From Cellulosimicrobium cellulans (lineage in GTDB: Bacteria; Actinomycetota; Actinomycetes; Actinomycetales; Cellulomonadaceae), in the NCBI RefSeq assembly GCF_024124905.1, contig NZ_JAMXST010000004.1:62001-126000 (forward strand): a stretch of 64,000 nt of DNA, written 5' to 3'. Both the position numbers and the translations under genes were made by a program. A model generated the notes under the pieces. The model was not told where the DNA came from, searched no databases, and was given only the letters and a program-made list of their open reading frames with translations. How positions within the stretch are numbered: position 1 is the stretch's first letter; each line of letters opens with the position of its first letter. Positions 1-8,088 of this stretch are shown in pieces.

Positions 1-931
1 GGACGAGCGTGGCGTGCTCGACGTCGAGGCGGCCGTCCTGCAGCAGCTCGCCGTACGCCTTGATGCGGTGCCGGATGCCCTTGGTGTAGTCGAGGCGGTC
101 GACGCCGAGCATCATGACGTCCGGGTCGCCGAGGTCGGCGCGGATCTCGCGCGAGCGCTGCTGGACCTCGGGCGTGCGGGCGAGCTCGTCGAAGCGGCGC
201 GAGTCGATCGAGATGGGGAACGCGGCAGCGCGGACGTGGCGGTCGCGCCCGTCCTCGCCCGGGACCGTGATGATCGGCCCGCGCGTCGTGTGGGCGCGCA
301 GCCGCCGCACCGCACGGATGAAGTTCGCGGCGTCGCCCGCGCGCTGGAAGCCCACGAGATCCGCGCCGAGGAGGCCGTCGAGCACCTGCCGGCGCCACGG
401 GAGCTGCTGGAACAGCTCGAGCGGCGGGAAGGGGATGTGGTTGAAGAACCCGATCCGCACGTCGGGGCGCTGGGCGCGGATCATCTGCGGCACGAGCTGG
501 AGCTGGTAGTCGTGCACCCACACGACGCCGCCCGGCGACACCTGCGCGACCGCGGCGTCGGCGAAGCGCTGGTTGACGCGGCGGTACGCCTCCCACCACG
601 TGCGGTGGTACGTGGGCGGCGAGATGACGTCGTGGTACAGCGGCCAGAGCGTGTCGTTGGAGAAGCCCTCGTAGTAGCGCTCGATCTCGTCCGCGGAGAG
701 GGTGACGGGCACGAGCCGCATGTCGTCGGCGTCGAACGGGTCGCTCGCGAGGTCGGGCGCGCCGGACCAGCCGACCCAGGCGCCGTCGGACGCCTGCATG
801 ACCGGCTCGAGCGCCGTGACGAGACCGCCGGGCGAGCGGTTCCACTCGACGTGGCCGCCGGGTCCGACCGTGAAGTCCACGGGCAGCCGGTTGGCCACCA
901 CGACGAGATCGAATCCGTCTTTGCCTGTCAA
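1..931 (-). CDS. otsA: Trehalose-6-phosphate synthase (OtsA, GT20), 5' part only
   Basis: Makes trehalose 6-phosphate from UDP-glucose and glucose 6-phosphate in the cytoplasm, the first step of trehalose synthesis. The gene runs off the left edge: about 310 of the usual ~480 residues are present. Visible motifs are VVVANRLPV near residue 10, WVHDYQLQLVP near 137, FNHIPFPP shortly after, and GVDRLDYTKGI near 275, which together are diagnostic of GT20. The start is a TTG at 931-929, preceded in the coding strand by AAGGAG at a good distance; no ATG or GTG gives an equally good N-terminus. It is divergent from the kinase at 1093. Identity is secure; only the C-terminal third is unseen. Confidence 0.95.
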   Translation of the reverse strand, partial: MTGKDGFDLVVVANRLPVDFTVGPGGHVEWNRSPGGLVTALEPVMQASDGAWVGWSGAPDLASDPFDADDMRLVPVTLSADEIERYYEGFSNDTLWPLYHDVISPPTYHRTWWEAYRRVNQRFADAAVAQVSPGGVVWVHDYQLQLVPQMIRAQRPDVRIGFFNHIPFPPLELFQQLPWRRQVLDGLLGADLVGFQRAGDAANFIRAVRRLRAHTTRGPIITVPGEDGRDRHVRAAAFPISIDSRRFDELARTPEVQQRSREIRADLGDPDVMMLGVDRLDYTKGIRHRIKAYGELLQDGRLDVEHATLV

Positions 932-1092
932 TGGACTTCTCCTTGAGCTTCGATGGATCGCGCCTGGGCGACCCAGGGTAGTCGTGCCGCCCGGCGCGCG
1001 GACGGGACGTCCGTCCCGGGCCGACCCGCCCACCAGGTCGGCCGGGCCCGTCCGGAAGGCGACGACCGGCCCGCTGCCGCTACCTTGTCACC
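932..1092. promoter_or_regulatory. Divergent promoter region otsA / Ser-Thr kinase
   Basis: This 161-bp gap separates two divergent genes. For otsA, a TACCCT -10 box can be read on the minus strand at 980-975, overlapping a small CCTGGG-CGA-CCCAGG palindrome at 963-977. For the kinase, TACCTT at 1081-1086 lies 6 bases before the ATG, as expected for a leaderless transcript. Boxes were read by eye; no -35 is convincing. Confidence 0.4.
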
Positions 1093-2814
1093 ATGGAGGA
1101 GCCCACGCAGCGCGTCGACGCGCGGACCGCCCCGGGCGGCCCGGCGCGCGGGCCCGCACCGGGGAGCGAGGTCGGGGGCTACCTCATCGGCTCGCGCCTC
1201 GGGTCGGGCGCCATGGGCACCGTCCACAGCGCGCACGACGGCGGCGGGAACCTCGTCGCGATCAAGCTCCTGCACGCGCACGTCGACCTCGACGCCGCCG
1301 CCCAGGGACGCGAGCGGCTGCGGCGCGAGGCGCTTGCCCTGCAGCGCCTGCGCCACCCCGCCGTCGCGCAGATCCTCGACGTCGAGCTCGACGGACCCGA
1401 CGCGTTCATCGTCACCGAGCTCGTCGACGGCCCGACCCTCGAGGACGAGGTCGCCGAGGGCGGCCCGCTCGACCCGTGGGACCTCTACGAGCTCGCCGAC
1501 CAGCTCGCCGCCGCGCTCGAGTCCGTGCACGCGGCCGGCGTCGTGCACCGCGACCTCAAGCCGAGCAACGTCATGGTCTCCTCGCGCGGCCCGGTGCTCA
1601 TCGACTTCGGCATCGCGCAGGGCCTGGAGGACGCGCGCGTCACGTCGACCGGCCTCGTCATGGGGACGCCGGGCTACCTCGCGCCCGAGCTGCTCGAGGG
1701 CGCCGCCCCGAGCGTCGGGAGCGACTGGTGGGGCTGGGCCGCGCTCCTCGCCTACGCCGCGACGGGCCGTGCCCCGTTCGGGGTGCGACCGACCGACGTC
1801 GTCCTGGCCCGTGCCCGCAGCGGGCGGCCCGACCTCGCCGGCCTCGGGCCGGTCACGGCCCGCGTGCTCGCCGGGGCCCTGCACGCGGACCCCGCGCAGC
1901 GGCTCGGCCCGACGGAGGTCGTCGCCGCCCTGCGGCACGCCGCCGACACGGGCGACGCGGCCCCCGCGACCCAGGTCGTCGGGCCGCCCACCGGTCCCAC
2001 GCAGGTCGTGCCGCCGGTCGCCGTCGTCCCGGGCGGCACCGGCGCCCAGGCGTGGACCGGCCGGGCGCAGGTCGTGCCACCGCCCCTGCCCACCTCGCAG
2101 TCCCAGGTCAACGACGGCCGCACCATGGCCGTGCCGACGGGCCACGACCTCCTGGACGACCTCGGGGCCCCGCCCGTCGGGGAGGACGGCGAGCCGCTCT
2201 ACGTGCGGCCCGTGCCCGCCGCGCGCCGCACCGCGCTGCTCCTCCTCGCGGCCCCGCTCGTCCTGCTCGGGATGCTGCACCCGGGCGTCGCGTTCGTCGT
2301 GCTCTCCGTGCTGGTCGTCCTCGCGCGCGTCGTCGGGGTGACGACGGAGTCGCTGCACGCACGGCGCGAGCGGCGCGGCGTCTCGCCCCGGGACACGGTG
2401 CGGGCCGTCGCGGCCTCGCCCTGGTACGTCGTGCGCGCCACGGTCGGGGCGCTCCCGTCGCTGCTCGTCGCGGCCTGCGCGGGGGTGCTCGTCGTCGTGG
2501 CCGGGTGGTGGCTGCTGGAGTCCGACCGCTGGGTCGTCGTCGAGGGCGCGGACGGCGGGAACTCGCCGGTCGTCACGACCGTGGTCCTGGGACTCGCGTC
2601 GTTCGCGGCCGTCGTGCTCGCGTGGTCCGGGCCGCTGACCCACCTCACGCGCTACGGGACGCGGACCGCGCTCGCGCGGCTCGCCCCGGGCCGCACCGGG
2701 ACCCTGGTCCTCGCGGGACTCGGGCTCGCCCTCACGGTCCTGTGCGTCGTCCTCCTCGCCGGCGACCCCGAGGTGACGTGGTGGCCGTTCCCCGGGCCCC
2801 CGTCGCTGCGCTGA
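1093..2814 (+). CDS. Membrane-anchored serine/threonine protein kinase
   Basis: A Hanks-type kinase of 573 residues. The glycine loop GSRLGSGAMGTV starts near residue 33, the ATP-binding lysine is K58 (in VAIKLL), the catalytic loop HRDLKPSN contains D154, the DFG aspartate is D171, and GTPGYLAPE follows. After the kinase domain (to about residue 290) comes a low-complexity Pro/Thr/Gln linker, then hydrophobic segments near 377-410, 453-475, 494-515 and 535-555, so the C-terminus sits in the membrane. No PASTA repeats are present, which separates it from PknB. Signal and substrates are unknown. ATG 1093 fits a leaderless start. Confidence 0.93.
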   Translation: MEEPTQRVDARTAPGGPARGPAPGSEVGGYLIGSRLGSGAMGTVHSAHDGGGNLVAIKLLHAHVDLDAAAQGRERLRREALALQRLRHPAVAQILDVELDGPDAFIVTELVDGPTLEDEVAEGGPLDPWDLYELADQLAAALESVHAAGVVHRDLKPSNVMVSSRGPVLIDFGIAQGLEDARVTSTGLVMGTPGYLAPELLEGAAPSVGSDWWGWAALLAYAATGRAPFGVRPTDVVLARARSGRPDLAGLGPVTARVLAGALHADPAQRLGPTEVVAALRHAADTGDAAPATQVVGPPTGPTQVVPPVAVVPGGTGAQAWTGRAQVVPPPLPTSQSQVNDGRTMAVPTGHDLLDDLGAPPVGEDGEPLYVRPVPAARRTALLLLAAPLVLLGMLHPGVAFVVLSVLVVLARVVGVTTESLHARRERRGVSPRDTVRAVAASPWYVVRATVGALPSLLVAACAGVLVVVAGWWLLESDRWVVVEGADGGNSPVVTTVVLGLASFAAVVLAWSGPLTHLTRYGTRTALARLAPGRTGTLVLAGLGLALTVLCVVLLAGDPEVTWWPFPGPPSLR

Positions 2815-2889
2815 GCGCCCGGCCAGGTCGACCGACCCGTCCTGGACGTTCCCAGCCCGCTACCAGCACGCATGCGTAGGATGGGCGCC

Positions 2890-3462
2890 GTGCTCCGGAC
2901 GACGGTGCCGCGCGCGTGGTCGCGCGGCGTGACGCGCACGTCCGTCGTGCCCGTGACCGGCCGGTTCCTCGGCCCCGCCCTCCTGCTCCTCACGCTCCTC
3001 GCCGCCCTGGTGACGCAGCTCGCCGACCGCGGGTACGCCGTCGTGCACCAGTGCGTCACGGTGCCGGGGGCGTGGGGCGTCGCCGGGATGCACCTCGCGC
3101 TCGTCCACGAGACCCCCGACTGCCCGTCCGGTACCGCGCTCGGCGGCGACCCCGCAGCCATGGTCACCGTGGTGGGCGTGCTCGCGCTCCCCGTCGTGGT
3201 CGCCCACGCGGTGGCCGCGGCCGTCGCGTGGGGCGTCTCGGCGTGGGCGCGGCGCGCCCACGAGCGCTCGCGGGCCGTCGTGAGCGGCGCGGCCCGCGCG
3301 CTGCGGACGGTCGTGCGCGGTGCGGCGCGCCCGGTGGGCGCGCTGGTGGGTGCCCGGCGGGTCGTCCGCCCGGTGCCCGACGCCGTCCCCGCCGCGCTGC
3401 ACCACCTCGCGGACGCGGTGGTGCGCACGCGGCGCGGGCCGCCGCGGCTCGCCCTGGTCTGA
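2890..3462 (+). CDS. Small membrane protein, unknown function
   Basis: About 190 residues with hydrophobic stretches near residues 22-40 and 85-110 and a basic, Arg/Ala-rich C-terminal tail. Between the two membrane segments lies a loop with two cysteines (QCV and DCPSG), plausibly extracytoplasmic. I do not recognise a family. GTG 2890 is chosen because TAGGAT (2877-2882) is 7 bases upstream, the leaderless arrangement seen repeatedly in this window. An in-frame ATG at 2872 would lie partly upstream of that -10 box. The upstream kinase is on the same strand, but about 75 bp and this promoter suggest separate transcription. Confidence 0.6.
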   Translation: MLRTTVPRAWSRGVTRTSVVPVTGRFLGPALLLLTLLAALVTQLADRGYAVVHQCVTVPGAWGVAGMHLALVHETPDCPSGTALGGDPAAMVTVVGVLALPVVVAHAVAAAVAWGVSAWARRAHERSRAVVSGAARALRTVVRGAARPVGALVGARRVVRPVPDAVPAALHHLADAVVRTRRGPPRLALV

Positions 3463-3565
3463 CGCCGCCGTCTGACGACGCCGTCGGACGCACGGCCCAG
3501 CGCGACCCCCGTCGGCGCGCACCCCGACACATCCCCAGCTCTCGGAACTCCCTCGGAGGACGACC

Positions 3566-4420
3566 ATGCCCAGCAACGAAGCCCAGACCAAGGCCCAGCG
3601 CCGCGAGGCCGCGCGCGCGGAGGCCCTCGCGCTGCGCGAGGCGCAGGCCAAGCGCGACAAGCGGAACCGCCTCATCACGATCGGAGCGCTCGTCGCGGGC
3701 GTCCTCGTGCTCGTCGGCGTGTTCCTCGCCGTGTGGATCCCGGCCATGAAGGACCAGAACAAGACGATCGACGCCGTCGCGGCCGGCAACCTCGCCGACG
3801 TGACCAGCCCGTCCACCGCGCGCGACGACGGGGGCATCCCACTCGGCGCCGACGGCACCGCCGGGACGGAGAACGACGGCGCGGTCGAGGTCGGCGTGTA
3901 CCTCGACTACATGTGCCCCATCTGCGGCCAGTTCGAGGAGACGAACGGCCCGACGCTCGACCAGCTCCGCGAGTCGGGCGACGTGACCGTCGTGCTGCAC
4001 CCCGTCGCGATCCTCGACCGCATGGCGAACGCGCAGCAGTTCTCGACCCGCTCCGCGGCGGCCGCCGCGTGGATCGCGGACCGCGCGCCGGAGCAGATGA
4101 ACGCGTTCAACGCGATCATGTTCCAGAACCAGCCGGAGGAGAACAAGGAGACGCTCACCGACGAGCAGATCGCGGACCTCGCCGAGCAGGCCGGCGTCCC
4201 GGCCGACGTCGCCGCGGGCATCGCCGACGGGACCGCGGTCGAGACGTTCGGCGACTGGGCCGCCACCGCGACGAGCCTCGTCACCCAGGACGAGGCGCTC
4301 GCCAACCCGCAGTCGGGCGGCTTCGGCACGCCGACGATCACGATCGACGGCAAGCGCTGGGACGGCAACTGGAGCGACCCGAACGCGCTCTCCGCCGCCG
4401 TCACGGCCGCGCAGGGCTGA
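3566..4420 (+). CDS. Membrane-anchored DsbA-like thioredoxin-fold protein
   Basis: 284 residues: a charged cytoplasmic N-terminus rich in Lys, Arg and Ala (1-34), one transmembrane helix (about 35-57), then an extracytoplasmic DsbA-type domain. The redox motif is CPIC (C117 and C120) in the context YLDYMCPICGQFEE. The C-terminal half holds the helical insertion and ends with a cis-Pro-type segment GTPTITIDGKRWDG. This matches actinobacterial thioredoxin-domain proteins that catalyse disulfide exchange on exported proteins. A GGAGG ribosome-binding site sits 8-12 bases upstream of ATG 3566. Substrates cannot be told from sequence. Confidence 0.9.
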   Translation: MPSNEAQTKAQRREAARAEALALREAQAKRDKRNRLITIGALVAGVLVLVGVFLAVWIPAMKDQNKTIDAVAAGNLADVTSPSTARDDGGIPLGADGTAGTENDGAVEVGVYLDYMCPICGQFEETNGPTLDQLRESGDVTVVLHPVAILDRMANAQQFSTRSAAAAAWIADRAPEQMNAFNAIMFQNQPEENKETLTDEQIADLAEQAGVPADVAAGIADGTAVETFGDWAATATSLVTQDEALANPQSGGFGTPTITIDGKRWDGNWSDPNALSAAVTAAQG

Positions 4421-4469
4421 CCTCGCGGGCCGGCGCCGCGAGCGGCGTCGGCCCCCGGTCCCCGGCCGT

Positions 4470-4500
4470 CGGGCGAGCAGGTAGTCTGTTCGCTCGCCCG
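4470..4500 (+). promoter_or_regulatory. tRNA-Thr promoter -10 box inside an inverted repeat
   Basis: CGGGCGAGC (4470-4478) and GCTCGCCCG (4492-4500) form a perfect 9-bp inverted repeat, and TAGTCT (4482-4487), a good -10 box, lies in its loop about 27 bases before the mature tRNA. It could be part of the tRNA promoter, an end signal for the DsbA-like gene that ends at 4420, or both. Confidence 0.45.
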
Positions 4501-4513
4501 GCAGCCCGGGCAC

Positions 4514-4589
4514 GCCGCCTTAGCTCAGCTGGTAGAGCACTCGCCTTGTAAGCGAAAGGTCGTCGGTTCGAACCCGACAGGCGGCTCCA
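4514..4589 (+). tRNA. tRNA-Thr (anticodon TGT), CCA encoded
   Basis: A complete cloverleaf can be folded by eye. The acceptor stem GCCGCCT (4514-4520) pairs fully with AGGCGGC (4579-4585). The D-arm has GCTC/GAGC, the anticodon loop is CTTGTAA with anticodon TGT, and the T-arm GTCGG-TTCGAAC-CCGAC is perfect. Discriminator T4586 is followed by encoded CCA (4587-4589). The anticodon reads ACA and, by wobble, ACG threonine codons. Confidence 0.97.
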
Positions 4590-4591
4590 CC

Positions 4592-4629
4592 ACGACGCCC
4601 CCGGTTCCGTGCGGAACCGGGGGCGTCGT
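4592..4629 (+). terminator. Intrinsic terminator after tRNA-Thr
   Basis: A perfect 17-bp stem (4592-4608 with 4613-4629) closed by a GTGC tetraloop begins 3 bases after the tRNA CCA end. There is no U-tract, as is common for actinobacterial terminators. Confidence 0.85.
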
Positions 4630-4643
4630 CGTGTCGGCGCGCT

Positions 4644-4738
4644 CCGTGAGATCGGCAGCTTCTGCCCGGATCGGCAGTTGCGACCGCCGATCTCGGCAGA
4701 CACCGCCGATCTCGTACGCGCTCGGCGGTCGGCACCGC
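4644..4738. repeat. Family B intergenic array (19-bp period), copy 1
   Basis: Direct copies of GATCGGCAG at 4650 and 4669 face inverted copies of ACCGCCGATCTCG at 4683 and 4702; both pairs are exactly 19 bp apart. The same motif and period occur at 47438-47530 and 48610-48705. The array ends against the stop codon of the minus-strand SGNH hydrolase (4739), where GACCGCTGAGCG of the gene end is echoed by GACCGCCGAGCG just outside it. Opposed copies would fold into hairpins. Function unknown. Confidence 0.75.
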
Positions 4739-5605
4739 TCAGCGGTCGGCGAGCGGGACCGGGAGGAGCTCGGGCGCCTTGGGGAGCCGCCCGTCGCCCG
4801 ACGACGTCCCGCGGAGGCGGCGCTGGGCCCACGGCACGACGTGGGTGCGCACCCACTGCGCGTTCTGCCGGGCCCGGTCCAGCGCCGGGACCGGCGGCAG
4901 GGGTGCGAGCGGGTCGTCCCACGCCGCGTCGTCGGGCGCCTGGCCCAGCCCGACGAGCGCCGCCTGCGCGACCCGCCGGTGCCCCTCGGGCGTCAGGTGG
5001 ATGCGGTCCTCCGACCACACGCGCCAGTCCTGGAGCGCGCGCATGCCCCAGAGGTCGAGCACGTACGCGCCCTGCCGGCGCGCGATCGACCAGACGTGCG
5101 CGTTGTACACCCCGACGCGCGGGCGCGTGAGGCTCACGAGCGGCGACTGCGACGCGTCGAAACCGGTCGCCATGAGCACCTCGATCCCCGCCCCGCGCAG
5201 GCGTGCCACCGCGTGCTCGAGGTTGCGCGCGAGGCGGTCCACGTCGGCGTTCGGCCGCAGGATGTCGTTCCCGCCGCCCACGAGGCTCACGAGGTCCGGC
5301 TTGAGCTCGAGCGCCGCGGGGACCTGCTCGGTGAGGATCGAGCGCAGCTTGCGCCCGCGGATCGCGAGGTTGGCGTACCGCAGCGGCTCCTCGCCTGCCG
5401 CGACGCGCCGCGAGGCGAGGTGCTGCGCGAGGAGGTCGGCCCAGCCGCGCTGGTGGTCCTCCTCGCCGGGGTACGGGTCCCACAGCCCTTCGGTGAACGA
5501 GTCGCCGATCGCGAGGTAGCTCGACCAGCGGGGCGGTGCGTCGGGTCGAGGGACGTCGGAGGCGTCACCGGCCAGGGGAGTGGTCGTCGGGTTCTGCGTC
5601 GTCAC
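4739..5605 (-). CDS. SGNH/GDSL-type hydrolase (esterase/lipase family)
   Basis: 288 residues, cytoplasmic by the absence of a signal peptide. Block I AIGDSFTEG carries the nucleophile S36, block III is GGGNDI, and block V HLTPEGH supplies the catalytic His with its upstream acidic residue. These are the SGNH family signatures; substrates vary widely and none can be assigned. GTG 5605 is preferred because CAGAAT (minus strand, 5617-5612) sits 6 bases before it, a leaderless layout. An in-frame ATG at 5632 would add nine residues. The C-terminal ~60 residues past the hydrolase fold are Pro/Arg rich. The stop codon touches a repeat array. Confidence 0.9.
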   Translation of the reverse strand: MTTQNPTTTPLAGDASDVPRPDAPPRWSSYLAIGDSFTEGLWDPYPGEEDHQRGWADLLAQHLASRRVAAGEEPLRYANLAIRGRKLRSILTEQVPAALELKPDLVSLVGGGNDILRPNADVDRLARNLEHAVARLRGAGIEVLMATGFDASQSPLVSLTRPRVGVYNAHVWSIARRQGAYVLDLWGMRALQDWRVWSEDRIHLTPEGHRRVAQAALVGLGQAPDDAAWDDPLAPLPPVPALDRARQNAQWVRTHVVPWAQRRLRGTSSGDGRLPKAPELLPVPLADR

Positions 5606-5727
5606 CCGCCCATTCTGCTCCCGCCGCACCATGCCCCGTCGACCAGGCACCCTGGCGGGTCGAGCAGGCGATGTCGGCGCGTCACGCGACGAGGACGGGC
5701 CAGGACCACCTGCTCGGCGGGGTGGGG

Positions 5728-6483
5728 TCAGGTCGTGGGGAGGGTCCAGACGACCGGGGCGGCGCCCTGGGCGACGAGGAGCTCGTTGACGCGGGAGAAC
5801 GGGCGGGAGCCGAAGAAGCCCCGGCGGGCCGAGAGCGGGCTGGGGTGGGCGCTCGCGACGACGGGGGTGTCGCCGAGCATCGGGCGCAGCGTGGCGGCGT
5901 CGCGACCCCACAGGATCGCGACGAGCGGGGCGTCGCGGGCGACGAGCGCGCGGATCGCGGCCTCCGTCACGGTCTCCCAGCCCTGGCCGCGGTGCGATCC
6001 GGGCTCGCCCGGACGGACGGTGAGCACCCTGTTGAGGAGCATGACGCCCTGGTCGCTCCACGCGGTGAGGTCGCCGTTCGCGGGCGTGGGGGCCCCGACG
6101 TCGTCGGCGAGCTCGGCGAAGATGTTCTGGAGCGATCGCGGCACCGGCCGCACGTGCGGCTGCACGGAGAACGACAGTCCCATGGGGTGCCCCGGGGTGG
6201 GGTAGGGGTCCTGCCCGACGACGAGGACGCGCACGTCCGCGAGGGGCCGCGAGAACGCGTTGAGGATCGCCGACGGCGCGGGCAGGTACTCGCGCCCGGC
6301 TGCGACCTCCGCGCGCAGGAAGTCCCCGAGCGCGTGGAGCTGCGGCTCGACGGGCGCGAGGGCCTCGGCCCAGTCGGGCGCCATGATGCTCGCGAGCGGG
6401 GGGCGGGGGCTCGGCGTCGGTCCGGTGACGGCCGGGGTGCTGCCCGGGGCGACGTCGACGGGCTGGGCGGGTGCGCTCTCCAC
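5728..6483 (-). CDS. ung: Uracil-DNA glycosylase, family 1 (Ung)
   Basis: Removes uracil from DNA to start base-excision repair. Of 251 residues, the active-site motif GQDPYP (D92 activates water) and the C-terminal HPSPLS loop are both intact, and the LNRVLTV and WGRDA segments fit family 1. The first ~33 residues are Pro/Ala rich and non-conserved, so an internal ATG (residue 34, [10 protein letters not shown]) is a possible start. However, TAGGCT on the minus strand (6496-6491) lies 7 bases before GTG 6483, which supports a leaderless long form. It is divergent from the DUF3263 gene. Confidence 0.96.
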   Translation of the reverse strand: MESAPAQPVDVAPGSTPAVTGPTPSPRPPLASIMAPDWAEALAPVEPQLHALGDFLRAEVAAGREYLPAPSAILNAFSRPLADVRVLVVGQDPYPTPGHPMGLSFSVQPHVRPVPRSLQNIFAELADDVGAPTPANGDLTAWSDQGVMLLNRVLTVRPGEPGSHRGQGWETVTEAAIRALVARDAPLVAILWGRDAATLRPMLGDTPVVASAHPSPLSARRGFFGSRPFSRVNELLVAQGAAPVVWTLPTT

Positions 6484-6630
6484 GGCACCGAGCCTATCGG
6501 CCGGCCGGAGCGCCCCGTCACGCCTCCGGCGAGGACGAATGACACTCGTGTGGTTCGTGCGTACGCTGAGAGGCGGCCGCGCGCACCGAGGTGCGCAGGT
6601 CCCGTGACGAGAGAGTGCAGGGAGGGAACG

Positions 6631-6951
6631 ATGAGCGAGGCGGCGTACGTGCTCGACGGACCCGACGCGGTCGGCGACCCGACCGTCCAGGAGGCCCCGT
6701 CGTCGGGCCTGAGCGAGCGCGACCAGGAGATCCTGGCGTTCGAGCGGCAGTGGTGGAAGTACTCGGGCGCCAAGGAGCAGGCGGTGCGCGAGCTGTTCGA
6801 CATGACGGCGACGCGCTACTACCAGGTGCTCAACGCGCTCATCGACTCCCCGGCGGCGCTCGCGCACGACCCGATGCTCGTCAAGCGCCTGCGCCGGATG
6901 CGTTCCACCAGGCAGCGGGCTCGCACGGCCCGCCGGCTCGAAGGCCTCTGA
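6631..6951 (+). CDS. DUF3263 protein
   Basis: A 106-residue protein with the conserved [17 protein letters not shown] segment, followed by a helix-turn-helix-like stretch ([20 protein letters not shown]) and a basic tail. DUF3263 is confined to actinobacteria and its role is unknown; the HTH-like region hints at DNA binding. GGAGGG lies 4 bases before ATG 6631. It is followed by the LytR_C gene, the same neighbour as in mycobacteria (Rv0430-Rv0431 order, from memory). Confidence 0.88.
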   Translation: MSEAAYVLDGPDAVGDPTVQEAPSSGLSERDQEILAFERQWWKYSGAKEQAVRELFDMTATRYYQVLNALIDSPAALAHDPMLVKRLRRMRSTRQRARTARRLEGL

Positions 6952-7030
6952 CGTGCGGACCGCCGTCGCCCGTGAAGTCCGGGCGAACTGGGCGTTTAGC
7001 CAACGGGCCTGACCGGGCTACCCTGTCGCC

Positions 7031-7684
7031 GTGACGAAGAGCCGCTACCCCTACGCGCCCGACGAGTTCGACGCGCCCGCGCAGCAGGGTGCGCCCGTCG
7101 GGGTGCACCGCACGCCGCGCAGCGGGTGGAGCAAGACGTGGCCGTTCCTGCTGGTCGCCGTCGTCTTCGCCGGTCTCGCCTACGGGGGCGTCGCGCTGCT
7201 GTCGGACAACGGGGCGACCGAGAACCCGCCGCAGGCGCAGTCGACCGACCCTGCCGCGGAGGAGACCGAGGCGCCTCCTGCCGACGAGACCGAGGAGCCT
7301 CCCGCGACGGAGGAGCCCCCCGCGGCGGAGGAGCCCCCCGCCGACGAGACTCCCGCGGCGCCCGACCTCGCCACGCTCATGGCGGCCGCCGACCCGAGCG
7401 CCTACGTCCGCGTGCTGAACGACGGTGGGCCGGAGGGTGAGTCCCGCGTCGGCAAGGACGCTCTGGAGGCCCAGGGCTTCACCCACGTCGAGTTCGCGGC
7501 CTACCCCGACGGCGGCTCCGGCCAGGAGGCCAACACCGTCTGGTACGTGCCGAACCGCAACGACACCGCGGCTGCCGTGGCGGCGACGCTGGGCATCCCG
7601 GCGGAGAACGTCCAGGAGGTTCCGTCGCTTCGCGAGGGCGACGTCGTCGTCGTCGTGAAGTCCGCGCTCGCTCCCGTCGGCTGA
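7031..7684 (+). CDS. LytR C-terminal-domain membrane protein
   Basis: 217 residues: a short cytoplasmic tail, one transmembrane helix (about 38-57), a Pro/Glu/Thr-rich spacer with repeated PPADE/PPATEE units (about 65-115), then a C-terminal LytR_C domain (about 120-215, beginning YVRVLNDGG). The domain occurs alone or attached to LytR-CpsA-Psr proteins and is thought to act at the cell wall; no enzyme is implied. GTG 7031 is 6 bases after TACCCT (7019-7024), a leaderless start. Confidence 0.86.
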   Translation: MTKSRYPYAPDEFDAPAQQGAPVGVHRTPRSGWSKTWPFLLVAVVFAGLAYGGVALLSDNGATENPPQAQSTDPAAEETEAPPADETEEPPATEEPPAAEEPPADETPAAPDLATLMAAADPSAYVRVLNDGGPEGESRVGKDALEAQGFTHVEFAAYPDGGSGQEANTVWYVPNRNDTAAAVAATLGIPAENVQEVPSLREGDVVVVVKSALAPVG

Positions 7685-7865
7685 CGCCTCGAGGCTCGGG
7701 GCCACCGGGCGGGGTCTGCGCGCCGCGCTGACCTGGCGGTTCACTCTCCTGCGACGGTCGAACCCGCGTCTCGTCGACCTTTCGCGCACGCCACGGTCGG
7801 GCTAGGCTCGGGCTACCACGGGGCGGGGGTCGCCTCGCGGGCGACGATGCACGAGGAGAACGTCA

Positions 7866-8069
7866 ATGGCTCAGGGCACCGTGAAGTGGTTCAACGCCGA
7901 GAAGGGCTACGGGTTCATCACGCCTGCGGCCGGCGGACAGGACCTCTTCGTGCACTTCAGCGCGATCCAGACCGACGGCTACCGCACCCTCGACGAGGGC
8001 CAGGAGGTCGAGTTCGAGCTCGGCCAGGGCACCAAGGGCCCGCAGGCCGAGCAGGTGCGGCCGCTCTGA
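7866..8069 (+). CDS. Cold-shock protein, CspA family
   Basis: A 67-residue single cold-shock domain that binds single-stranded RNA/DNA as a chaperone. RNP1 KGYGFI and RNP2 DLFVHFSAI are intact. GAGGAGAA lies 4-11 bases before ATG 7866, and TAGGCT at 7803-7808 is a likely -10 box, leaving a ~50-base leader. Many cold-shock genes have regulatory leaders, but I cannot assign a structure to this one. Confidence 0.97.
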   Translation: MAQGTVKWFNAEKGYGFITPAAGGQDLFVHFSAIQTDGYRTLDEGQEVEFELGQGTKGPQAEQVRPL

Positions 8070-8088
8070 CGCCGCTCACGAGGGTCGC

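Noticed and set aside
4514-4738. tRNA-Thr as an integration site for a mobile element
   Set aside because: No integrase, no duplicated tRNA end and no change in gene style follow; the next bases are a normal terminator and a repeat array.
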